Source of the DNA: Stachybotrys elegans | Lineage: Eukaryota; Ascomycota; Sordariomycetes; Hypocreales; Stachybotryaceae | DNA length: 64,000 bases | Reading direction: 5' to 3' | NCBI GenBank assembly: GCA_020746835.1 | Contig: JAGPNK010000025.1 | Location: forward strand, 186,001-250,000 | In this document: positions 54,401 to 64,000 of the stretch, piece after piece | Layout: each line of letters starts with the position of its first letter | How positions within the stretch are numbered: the first letter of the stretch is position 1 | Notes under the pieces: model-generated | Told to the model about the DNA's origin: nothing | The model's input: only the letters and a program-made list of their open reading frames with translations | Databases searched by the model: none | Position numbers and translations under genes: made by a program

Positions 54401-57400
54401 TAGTCGTAAAGTACGAGGTCGGTGCCAGAAAATCCGCTGTTGCGCAGACGAGAATCCCACTTTGCTTCATCCATGAAGGGGCCTTCACTGCGGTTATCAT
54501 TAACACCAGCCCAGAAGCCAGTAAAGGTACCAAAGAGGAGACATGAAAGGACTTTCATCTCTGTCGTTTCAACCAAAACTAGTTTACCGCCTGGCTTAAG
54601 AAGACTTCGGCAGTAGCTGAGCGTTGCATCCATGTTGGTAGTCGCGTGGATAGATTCGACAGCCAGCACCACGTCGTAGCTTTCAGGCTCATATCCCTTC
54701 TCTATCGGATCCTCCTCAATGTTGAGCACGGAGAAGTGGAAGTCAGGGTACTCGGCCATGGTCTCCTGCGCCGAAGCGAGAAACCCAGCAGAGATATCGG
54801 TAAAGGTGTAGTCGGCGTAGCGCTTAATGCCATTGGCACCAGCGAGAGCCTTCATGGCTATTCGCGTCCCTGAACCTGTGCCGGCGCCAATCTCGATAAT
54901 GCGCTGGTTTGGATTCACGTGGCCGAGACAGTCGAGAACCTTTTGAAGCTGTGGCCAGGCACCACACAGGCTCGTGGCGGACAGGTAGAGCTCGGCAAGG
55001 AGACCCTCCTCGGCAACAATGGTATCGATTCCTGACCTCCGTCCGTGAATGATGTCTCCAATGTTGGCGTGTATGAGCTGAGCAGCCCTGGCGCTACACG
55101 TGTGGCCAGTCGTTGCCAACAGGGCCTGGAGCTGTTGCTGACGCTGGTCGGGTGAAAGCTCCCTGGCCTTCCTCATGGCCCCTCTAAGGTCATGTTCATA
55201 ACATCTTCGGGCCCAGGAAATCCAATGACGAAGCTCCCCCTCACTTTCGGGGTCTGCTCTGCCACGCAGATAGTTGTCGTAGATGTCTGCCACAACCAGA
55301 CAGCCGATGTACTCCTCATTCTGTAGCTGTGATATTACACCTGCATCATAAGCTGGAGGGAACAGCGCATGACCCTGGCTGTTGCTGAGCGTGCGGATGT
55401 CGGGTTGCCACACTAGTCTAGTAAAGGGGCTGCTGAACGGCCTTTCGCTGACCGGTCCTTGTGCGACTAAGGCGGACTTCGTGAACTGGGTAAGGCGCAG
55501 GGATCCGATCTCTAACATGACATTGCCCGAATGGTCAGCCATTTGAATGTCAACCATGGCGTCTCGCAGGCCTTGCATCTTTCCACGGGCGGCGGCAAGT
55601 CCACTGCCCTCGATAAGCTCAGGCGGAGCCCGTGATCTGAGGTAGATTTCGTTAAAGTATACAGGCACATACGAAGCAGTAGCTTTATCAACCTGGCCCC
55701 CATAGCAGGCTATGATGCCGAGCTGGAACGTGGCATCCAAGGCAGCTGGGTGCAGGGTATCGTACGGCGATTCACCCCCTTTAACAGTACCACGAGTTGA
55801 ACCCAGGTCCACGTATGCCCTCGCACACTGTCGGCGGGGGTCGCTTTCCAGCTTGGACAGCGGTTGGAACGTTGGACCGTAGCCCAGGCCAATGTCGGTG
55901 AACTTGTCATACCACGAGGCCAAGTTGGGGGTTCGGGCGTCCATCTGAACGTCCAATACCTTGTTGATCTCTCTTGGCTGGCGCTGCTGTGTCTCAATCT
56001 TGATTTGGCCCGTGCAATGCTCGGTCCATTTGGCCAAATCTCGGCTGACGGAGCTGATTGTGAATTTGGCCCATGAAGACGGCTGGATAGTCGAGTCAAC
56101 AGGTTCCATGCTCAAGACCACCTCGATGCCCTCATCATCTTCGGGAATCCTCAGTGCTGTCTTGATGTCGACGTTGCGTAATGAATAACCTGTGATGGAT
56201 GTCGTAGATCCAGCTGCCTCCAGGCTCACACGGTGTCCTTGAGAAGCAGCTTCTATTGCCATGGCAATGAAACCTGCTCCTGGGAAAACCACGTCAGGAA
56301 TCAGACGATGATCGGCAAGCCAGGGCAGATCCTTCACACGAAGGATATTGCGCCACTGCGGTTGTAGCTTGCTGGCACCTGGTATCCTGGAGCCAAGGAG
56401 GTCATGTCGAGGGAAGTCGCGAAGTCGAAGCTCCTTGCTCGGGCGACTCTCGTAATAAATGACTGGCCCGTAGGTATACTGGTATATTGGGAGATCGAAT
56501 GCGGTACAACCATGAGCAAAGCCCCGGGACTGGCTCTCTCCCTTGGTTATGGCCATGTCAACTGAATTCACAGCGGCCATATCGATACCAGCATTCAACC
56601 CAAACAAGGCACCAGCAAGTTGCAGAACGGAAACCTGACAGTCCTCGTTTCGCTTCAAAGCTGATAAGTATTGTGCTGGTTTCTTGATGCCCTTGGTGAT
56701 CTCATCGAGGGGACTCTTGAGAGCAGCGTGGGGACCAATCTCCAATAGAATGTCGATCGCGGGCTGATCCTGTAGGTTCATTACCGCTGTCACCGCCTGT
56801 GAGAAACGAACGGGAGACTCGAGGTTGGCTCTCCAATATGAAACTGGTATTTCCCTGCTTGTAGCAGATTTCCCTGGAGTTACCGACGAAATCCATGGGA
56901 CAGAGGGGTAGCGGTGAGTTGGATTGACGAAGCCCAGTTTGTTGATATGCTCGATACCAGCAGACAACATATCACTAAAGCTGCTGCCCAAGGCTGCCAT
57001 GTGGTGTGAATGGTAGGCATTACCGCCAGTACGCAGTACTCGGTTGAAAATACCAGCCTTAGTCAACTCGCCGGCGAGTGCCTGGATGTCATCAGCATCA
57101 CCAGACAAAGTGAGGCTCTTGGGCGAATTGATGGCGCCAATCTTGATGTGCTCCTCCCTTCCTACGAGGTAGGCAAGCGCTTCCTCAGTTGTAAGTGCCA
57201 CAGCCAGCATGGCTCCCTCCTTCGTATTTTTTGCTACAGCCTGGCCGCGGAAGTAGGCGGCTGTGATAGCCTCGGCAGCCGTGATGCAACCGGATGCATA
57301 TGCTGCAGCCATCTCGCCTGATGAATGGCCTACAACGGCGGCAGGACGTACAGACCAAGACGCCAGGAGATCGACGATTCCAATCTGCACGGCAGTACAG

Positions 57401-59795
57401 GCAGCCTGAGACACCTCAGGTGTTTGGATGAGGCTAGGTTCGCAGGCTCCAGACAAGACGTCCGAAAGAGTCCACGAGGGACGTGGACCGGGCAAAGATG
57501 CCAGCACGGCATCCAGGTAGGAGATGGCATCTTTAAATACGCTGTAGCTGAATAACTGAGCACCCATGCCATGCCATTGGGCGCCTTGACCGGTGAAGAC
57601 GAAACCGATGTTGGCGGTCTGAAGCTGGCTTGTGAAGATGCGCTGCTCCGTCTCAAGGCCAAGACGAGGGGCGTCCTTGTTGACGATGCGGAATGATCGC
57701 TGGCTGAGGCGTGAACGCTTGCAGCCTAGTGTGTAAGCAAGGTCTGCGAGTGGCCATTGTGAAGCAACCTCCGAGATGGCATGAATATTGGACTTGAGAG
57801 ATGATTCGGTGTGTGCGGAGAAGGCGAGCAAGACATGTTGGCGAGTGGACGCATTGGCTGAGGCTGATTTAGTCAGAGCCTTGATGATGGGAGAGTGTTG
57901 GTGCTGTGGGTGTAGACCAATGCTATTGCCATTCATAATGCTGGCGGGAATCACACTTTGGCCATTGGCGTGACCGTTGGCGTGACCGTTGGAGTGACCG
58001 TTGGAGTGACCGTTGGAGTGGCCATTGGCGTGGCCATTGGCGTGACCGTTGGTGTGGCCGTTGGTGTGGCCGTTGGAGTGGCCATTGGCGTGGCCATTGG
58101 CGTGACCGTTGGTGTGACCGTTGGTGTGACCGTTGGTGTGACCGTTGGTGTGACCGTTGGTGTGACCGTTGATGTGACCGTTGATGTGGCCGTTGGTGTG
58201 ACCATTTGTCCCTGGGTGTTGGCTGCTCCGAGTAATGACCCCAGGCTTCACGTAGCCGGGCAGAACGTTGTGAACATGGTCAATAATGGCGTGGCCGTTG
58301 GCACCACCAAATCCAAAGGAGTTCACACTGATGCGGCGAAGCTTGCCTTCGGGCCACGGCCTTGGTGTGTCGGTGACAACCTCAACCCTTGCGCCGTCAA
58401 AGTCGATGTTTGGGTTAAGATTCTCAACCCCGTATGTCGGCGCAATGACTCCCGACTCGAGAGACATGACTACCTTCATAATGGAAGCAATGGCGCTCGC
58501 TCCCTCCGTGTGGCCTAGATTTGGCTTGATAGAGCCAACCAGCATGCGATCCTGAGGAGAAGCAGACTTCCTGGAAGAAGCAAAGACATTGCCCACCGCG
58601 GCAACCTCGAGAGGATCTCCTACCGGTGTTCCCGTGCCATGGCACTCAAACACGTGCGTATCTGCCAAGGGGAGATTGCCGGCATTCTCGTATGCCTTGT
58701 GTATGACATCGACTTGGCCAGAGGCGCTGGGGCGAGTGATACCCCCTGTACGTCCATTTGCATTAACAGCTGTCCCGCGGATCATGGCGCGGATAGGTAG
58801 TCCCTCTAGCACTGCCAGATCTGTCTTTTTCAGGTACAGCGCGGCGAAGCCTTCGCCTCTGGCATAGCCATCAGCAGCAGCATCAAAGGTATGACAGCGG
58901 GACGTAGGAGAAAGCGCCCCTAGTTTGTCTAGTAGAAACTGCATAGCAGGGTCTGAGATCCAGTTGCCTGCAGCCACAATAGCGCCGTCACAGTCGCCAC
59001 TTCTGATTGCACTCACAGCCATGTGTAAGGCATACATGGACGAAGAACATGCTGTATTCATGGTGAGACTGGTCGGAGATCGCCTTTTTAGCATGCCATC
59101 GCTGCAGCAAGAGGTACCAAAGCTCACCTAGGACCATTCAGGTTAAATATGTAGCTTACACGGTTGGCAAGAATGGAGGTGTCTACTCCGGTGGCGGCAT
59201 AAGGTCTTGGGGATTCCCAATCACGGGATTGAGTCAGTAGATGGTCGAGCGAAAAGTTTCCGATGTAGACACCAGTACGCGAACCGGCAATGCTCTCAAG
59301 CGTTTCTCCTGCGTTCTCAAAGGCTTCATACACTAGAACCACCCGTTATCAGAAAATGCACGTCACCGAATTGAGAGGATGAAGGGGATCCGATATAAAT
59401 CTGCACCTACCGACTTCGAGAATTTTTCTTTGTGATGGATCCATCGTTTCTACTTCCCTCCCTGTGATGCCGAAGAAGCTGTGGTCAAAAAGCCTCGCAT
59501 CTTCCTCCAATAGATAGGCACCCTCTGTTGTTAGTGAACCTGGCCGATCCGGGTTGTCGTGAAGAAGGGCGTTGACGGAGAAATGAGGGTTGTCGAACTT
59601 TTTCCAGCCTTCACGGTTGTTTTTGAGGAGCTCCCATAGTCCAGTGGCATCTCGGATTCCACCTGCCCATCGGCAGCCTGAGAGAAGATGTCAGACCATT
59701 TAATTCTTCTTGGGTGCTCAAGCCAGGAGTAGATACTTACCCATACCGACAATGGCGACCGGCTCAGCCTGCCTATGGATTGCTGTGGAAGACAT
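51475..59795 (-). CDS. Highly reducing type I polyketide synthase (KS-AT-DH-MT-ER-KR-ACP)
   Basis: Exons 59741-59795, 59411-59677, 59128-59332 and 51475-59068 join in phase to 2706 residues; introns are 63, 78 and 59 nt. The start [19 protein letters not shown] is the usual KS opening. KS (about 10-430) has the catalytic Cys in [10 protein letters not shown], with Asn for the usual Asp, and [12 protein letters not shown] and [10 protein letters not shown] Thr/Ala/Ser-Asn-Gly-His repeat fills residues 463-546. AT (about 660-965) has GHSSGE. DH (about 1060-1370) has [18 protein letters not shown] and LDATFQ. MT (near 1567) has [13 protein letters not shown] (about 1970-2290) has [19 protein letters not shown] (about 2306-2480) has [11 protein letters not shown] and [12 protein letters not shown] has AHGVDSL. 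All domains look competent. No release domain is present, as is normal in this class. It should make a reduced, C-methylated chain; the product cannot be named. Confidence 0.95.
57958..58209 (-). repeat. In-frame 12-bp minisatellite coding TNGH-type repeats in the PKS linker
   Basis: Exactly 252 bp, i.e. 21 units of 12 bp, encode (T/A/S/I)-N-G-H, the last unit ending NGQ. It sits between the KS and AT domains. Unit variants (T, A, S, I at position 1) form higher-order blocks such as A-A-S-T-T and A-A-S-S-S, showing repeated unequal exchange. Length must stay a multiple of 12 to keep the frame. Confidence 0.95.
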
Positions 59796-61359
59796 TGCTG
59801 CCGAGTAGAGAATCTAAGGGTATGTGGAGTCAACAGAGCTATAGCAAGATCTGATATGATACCAAGACTCGTCGATCGTCAGTGGATTTTTGGAAGAGCT
59901 TGAAATAATATGAACGGGAGAGGAACTATGACCCAAGGGGTGGTTTTTATCAAGCATCGTGCTGCCCACATGTCGAAATACTGCTGGATTGAGATGAGAC
60001 GGTCTTCCTATCTACTAAACGACTAAACGCAATCCCTGGTTTCAAGGACTGTACCTACCAGGCCTAGTACTAGACACCAGTGGTACTGCCCACCGCGAAC
60101 GACGCTTGTGGATGTAGGTACAGGATGCAAGCTATTCACCGCGAGCCAGGGAGAGTTCGGGTAGTCCAGCAACGTCCCGACGGCTAAGAAGCGCAGGCGG
60201 TGGTTGTACTAATCCGAACATACAGCACCGAAATCAGGGGTCTGGGTACCTGCATTGTGGTTCAACATACCTCGGATAAGGCTGTGGGTCTATGGAACGA
60301 AGTTCGGGACCATTCTGGCCTGTGTGCCGAATCAGCCGGGATTATGGGCATCCGGAATGCATCGTCTAGGGACACATCCTTGCCGATGAGGTCCATGCCA
60401 AGGCGCGGTCGCACCGAGACCATGACACCGTCACCTGACAGACATGGGTTTGCGTAAGCGAAGTCCCAGGAGAACGGCCACTGGGAATCTCGCCCAGAAT
60501 TAAATCCTCCTCGGCTGGATGGAGGAGTGACTGAAGTCCAGCTTTTTGTCGGTAGCTGGAATTACCAATGTTGACCATGACGACTGCTCACTGCCCAATT
60601 TCTCCTCTGGTTCCCATATCGAGTCTTTCGACCCCTATTTCCTTCGTAGGTCTCAGCTCCTAAGAGTCTGCGTCATGGTAGGAACACACAAGCTTTGGAA
60701 GGCCACCAGTTGAACGGGAATGGAGCCTAGCTCGTGGATAAGGTGGTCATTCTTTGCGAAGCTCCCGAGGCACAAGGAACTCGCCATTCCATTGGGAACC
60801 GGCTATTGCTCAAACAGGCAGGCTAAGTGGCGGTGAACGTGTCACATAAAGCACCCAAGGATGTAAATTTCCGCCCTGGAAACTTATTGGATTCTCGATC
60901 GGGGTATGATCCACAGAGCCGGAGGGAGGCAAACTCGCCAAGAACACGATCAATACGATCCATGCAAATTGGGGGCTAGGCAGAGGTGGCTGATAACGTG
61001 GAAAACGTGGATTTTCATCTTGTGCGTGCTTTATCAGCACATGGTAAGGCTTTAGTTTCGGTCTTGGTGCTACCAGTGGGCCGAAATACGCCGAATATTC
61101 GGGTTCCATACTACCATTATGTAGTCTCTTATTGATGGGAGTTGCCGGAGCTGGCCACTCAAGTTCCATACTTCATCTTTCTGTTTGAACTAAGAACGCT
61201 TTTGGAAACCTTGTAATACCTATCTAATACAAACGTGATACAAACATGAATGGCTTGTAGTGCCAAAAAGACCGGCCTGCAGTGGACATCTGGGTTCCGG
61301 AATTGAACTGGCAATTAACCAGGACAATTCGAGAATAATATACCCGATGGGATTTCTGC
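59796..61359. other. Polyketide synthase upstream region
   Basis: 1.56 kb lie between the PKS start and the 3' end of the second rhodopsin-fold gene. No gene is recognised. It contains the PKS promoter. Short open frames at 60200 and 60366 have no domain. Confidence 0.5.
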
Positions 61360-62638
61360 TCACTCGCGGTTCACCGTCCACTCCGTCTTGACCACAATGT
61401 CTGTCTGATTTCCCTTGTTGTAAGGGTTCAGCTTTCTCTCCGAACCGCTGTCACCGTCCAGGTGGGTTTCCTCTACATATGTCGAGTGCTCGAAGCCACG
61501 GCTCTTGCTGTAGTTGTCCAATTCCATCTCGGCAGCTCGCGAAGGCCCGCCCGATTCGTCGCCGTTGGTGGCGTAGCGGTTTGACAGCTCATCGATCTTC
61601 GACGACCACTGGCGGAGAATAAAGCGACGGTATAGGGGTCGTAGTAGCGGGATGTTGACGCAGAGAAGGGCAAGGACGGTTTCCAGTGTGCAGAGGAACA
61701 CGGCGAGCTCGAGCGAACCGGTGATATTTTGGGCGAGATCGACTTGGAAGACGGTAACTAGACGCCACACCGCAATGGCGATGGACCTTGTAGGGTGTTA
61801 GCGCAAAAGGAAACATTTCCCCTCACAGGACTGGAGGAAGTACGCACGCAATACCAAGCGAAAACGCGGCAGTAAGGGCAAGCTTCTCCGTCGTCTTCAT
61901 CTTCAGCTCCCAGATGGTAAGCATGGGAAGCAACATGATGACAATGTCAGTGAAGATGTTGGTGATGATGAGCGAAATGTAGATGGGAATCTGGTTGAGG
62001 CAGTAGCCGCCAGGGATTGTTTGATCCCACCAGAAGGCTGTTGGGTGGCAGATAAACAGCATGGCGAGGCTGTGGCTAATGCACCAAACAATGATCAGGC
62101 CAATGGTGGCATAAACGAGCTTCTTCATTCCAGGGCTCACGAAGATGCGCTGGTAAAAGACCAAAACACTCAGTTTGACAAACGTCAAAGCCATCATGTA
62201 TAACAGCTGGAAGCTGAGAATGACTTGCATGAAGACGGTCAAGTTGTTCAACACTGGGTAGAAGATTCCTTGATGAGCCATCTCGTTTCGCTGGGGGCGT
62301 CCATCGCTCTCAACTTACAGGTTGCGTAATGGGGGCTTGTCGGGAACAGATCATAGCCGCATCCTATCGTCCCGACTGTATTCCAGTTAGAAACAGTCTG
62401 ATCCAATTCATGGTCCGGGGACGGGGTCGAACGCACGAAATCCTGCTTCGGCCACAAGAGACATAGAGAACATCCAAGCTATCACGATCAAAAGATCGTC
62501 CCAGCCATATCCTATGGTGAAATGGCGACCATAGAGGCGCAATGCAATGCAGGTGGTACCCAATCCTGCTAGAACCGAAAGGCCGACGACATGCTGGCGA
62601 GCAACGGGTAGCATCGGGAGGTTGATAACTTCCGCCAT
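61360..62638 (-). CDS. SAT4-type fungal rhodopsin-fold integral membrane protein
   Basis: Exons 62437-62638, 62319-62375, 61848-62253 and 61360-61786 join in phase to 363 residues; introns are 61, 65 and 61 nt. The start MAEVINLPMLPVARQHVVGL precedes helix 1. Hallmarks are LRLYGRHFTIGYGWDDLLIV, FVKLSVLVFYQRIF, FICHPTAFWWDQTIPGGYC, and NIFTDIVIMLLPMLTIWELK, followed by LGIASIAIAVWRLVTVFQVD. An acidic cytosolic tail of about 100 residues ends the protein. The second acceptor (62254) was chosen because closer AG sites create stops or shift phase. Same family as the gene at 49.4-50.5 kb but clearly diverged, so not a recent duplicate. It transcribes in the same direction as the PKS and lies 1.56 kb upstream of it. 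Role unknown. Confidence 0.88.
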
Positions 62639-64000
62639 CTTGGGCTTCGGTGAAAGGCGAGACAGCGAGCGGCGGTGGTGACCAAGAAAACAACCAGTAA
62701 CAGCCGTTGACGATGAGAAAATCCCACAAAAACAGGGCAGAGAGGCTGAAGAATGAAATGAAAGCAAGGCTCAAGAAACTATCGAAGCTTCACGGCAAGC
62801 TATAAGGAGGCCCCAAGTTCTTAAAAGATGGCATCCATGCTCGCCGAGAGATGAAAATGGAAGTGTTGGTTGCCACGAATTTTGTTCGATCTCGACTTCT
62901 TCATCTCCCGCGTCCAGCTCAGGTATCAGGTGTGGGACAGACAAGACTCCATGCAGCTAGCATTGTCTTGGTTCCGAGCTGGGGGCGCTGTTTGACCTGC
63001 GTGGACGCAATTACCCACCCTAGCATTGATGAATCCTTCCAACGGCTATGGGCCCGCAGCGAGGGATGAGACGAGCATTTACTAGTTACATACATATGAA
63101 GATCCCTGCTAGCTATGCGGAGAAACTTCAGGCTCGCCCTTTGCTCCAGGAGAGGATGTGCCCACACCTATGGCCATAGCCGAGTTGTCAGCAGAGTGGC
63201 GCGTTTTTCCCCCCTGTAGCTGGAAGTCTGTGCAGGCAAGGCCTAGGCAGGCACACTGATGGAGAAATGATCATCATGGACCATACAGCTCGTATCAAGT
63301 ACGGAGTATCTCATGAAAGGGTGTTTTTTTTTCTCCCCCCTTTTTTAAGAAAGGAAAAAAATTCTTCATCGAAGTTCCTGGTCCGTTCCCATCTTCCTTT
63401 TATTACACTACTATGATCCTAGTACCAGGCGATTGTAGGATGAGTTGACTAGAACTACTGTGCGTGGTATATGAGGATCTTTTATTTTACTCCTTAAGGC
63501 TGGATAGGGCTGATGGAGTACCTCTTTCTACACAACCGCTACGGACTGAAGGGACTGGTCTGCCTATAACCTGTACCCGAATTACCCGTAATAACGAGTA
63601 ACCGAAGCGCAAGCAAGGTAGTGACAGGTGGGCCTTGGCGGGATTGAGCGGGATGCCGATCTCTTTCCGTAGTTGGCGGGATGCGGCTCCGCCCATTGTG
63701 CTAGCAAGGCAAGGAGTACGTGTGCAAGGGACGGGGGCCATGGGAAGATGATGGGGAGCCGTTGGACTAGGCAACTAGGCTTCCCGTACGACCACCACCC
63801 GTCTACTAGACAACGGGGCAGCCCACCTATCCGGACCTTGTCCGATGGTGGACCAGATAAGTTTGCCGAAAACGCGCGTGTCTGATGTGATGTTGGCTGC
63901 ACACGTGAAAAGAAACGGCATAGGCTGGCAAGATAGTGTGGTCTAGCAATTAATTAGTAGCTTGGCGTGCATTAAGATGGACTGGCATCCTTATCTCCCT
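62639..64000. other. Right-end spacer
   Basis: The promoter of the rhodopsin-fold gene lies at the left. A pyrimidine/purine-biased tract (T-run, C-run, then A-runs) occupies about 63324-63365. Overlapping open frames in three frames at 63487-63902 show no domain. Nothing else is supported. Confidence 0.45.

Noticed and set aside
57958..58518. Open frame of 186 residues on the plus strand opposite the PKS
   Set aside because: It exists only because the 12-bp repeat has no stop in any phase (VGVTVGVT... pattern). The minus strand is the PKS.
49378..62638. True photoactive rhodopsins beside the PKS
   Set aside because: The family name is structural. A retinal-binding lysine in helix 7 is not evident in either protein, so light sensing is not claimed.
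63487..63902. Overlapping open frames in three phases
   Set aside because: No domain in any, no splice pattern; GC-rich region without stops.

Overview
This window is nuclear DNA from a filamentous ascomycete, most likely a sordariomycete. Taxon is inferred from gene types and architecture, not from a marker gene. The evidence is protein-coding genes split by 42-67 nt introns (GT...CTAAC/CTGAC...AG), typical fungal families (highly reducing polyketide synthase, Zn2Cys6 regulator, SAT4-type rhodopsin-fold proteins, con-13-like protein, subgroup-C chitinase remains) and an AT-rich transposon that looks mutated by RIP. It reads as an accessory region: intact genes alternate with truncated or decayed ones and long gene-free spacers.

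Left part (1-20.9 kb): a P450 remnant, a secreted lipocalin-like gene, an ankyrin-repeat gene, a polytopic membrane protein, a long killer-toxin-like GH18 chitinase carcass cut at both ends (6.57-9.9 kb), a lineage-specific hypothetical gene, an O-methyltransferase with a degraded catalytic motif, a RidA-family gene, a conserved 450-residue fungal protein of unknown function, an epoxide hydrolase remnant, and a con-13-like protein with an HEAAH motif and a predicted GPI tail.

Middle part (22.8-39.3 kb): a truncated monocarboxylate transporter, a SAM methyltransferase and a monooxygenase C-terminal fragment. These are followed by a compact intact set that looks like a catabolic cluster: Zn2Cys6 regulator, divergent ACS-family transporter, dihydrodipicolinate-synthase-type aldolase, DUF3830 protein, TauD-type dioxygenase and a sugar transporter. 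A small GPI-anchored secreted protein follows.

Right part (39.8-62.6 kb): a monooxygenase N-terminal fragment, an intact zinc alcohol dehydrogenase, an Old-Yellow-Enzyme gene with a large internal in-frame deletion, a broken transporter, and a 2.26-kb Tc1/mariner-type element with perfect 27-bp inverted repeats and a TA duplication. Then comes a complete 2706-residue KS-AT-DH-MT-ER-KR-ACP polyketide synthase, bracketed by two intact SAT4/rhodopsin-fold membrane genes.

The most unusual signal is a short interspersed repeat of about 137 bp, present eight times (whole or partial). One copy has a perfect 14-bp target-site duplication, which suggests a SINE-like element. Several copies sit exactly at or next to the points where genes are truncated, and two opposed copies frame the catabolic block.
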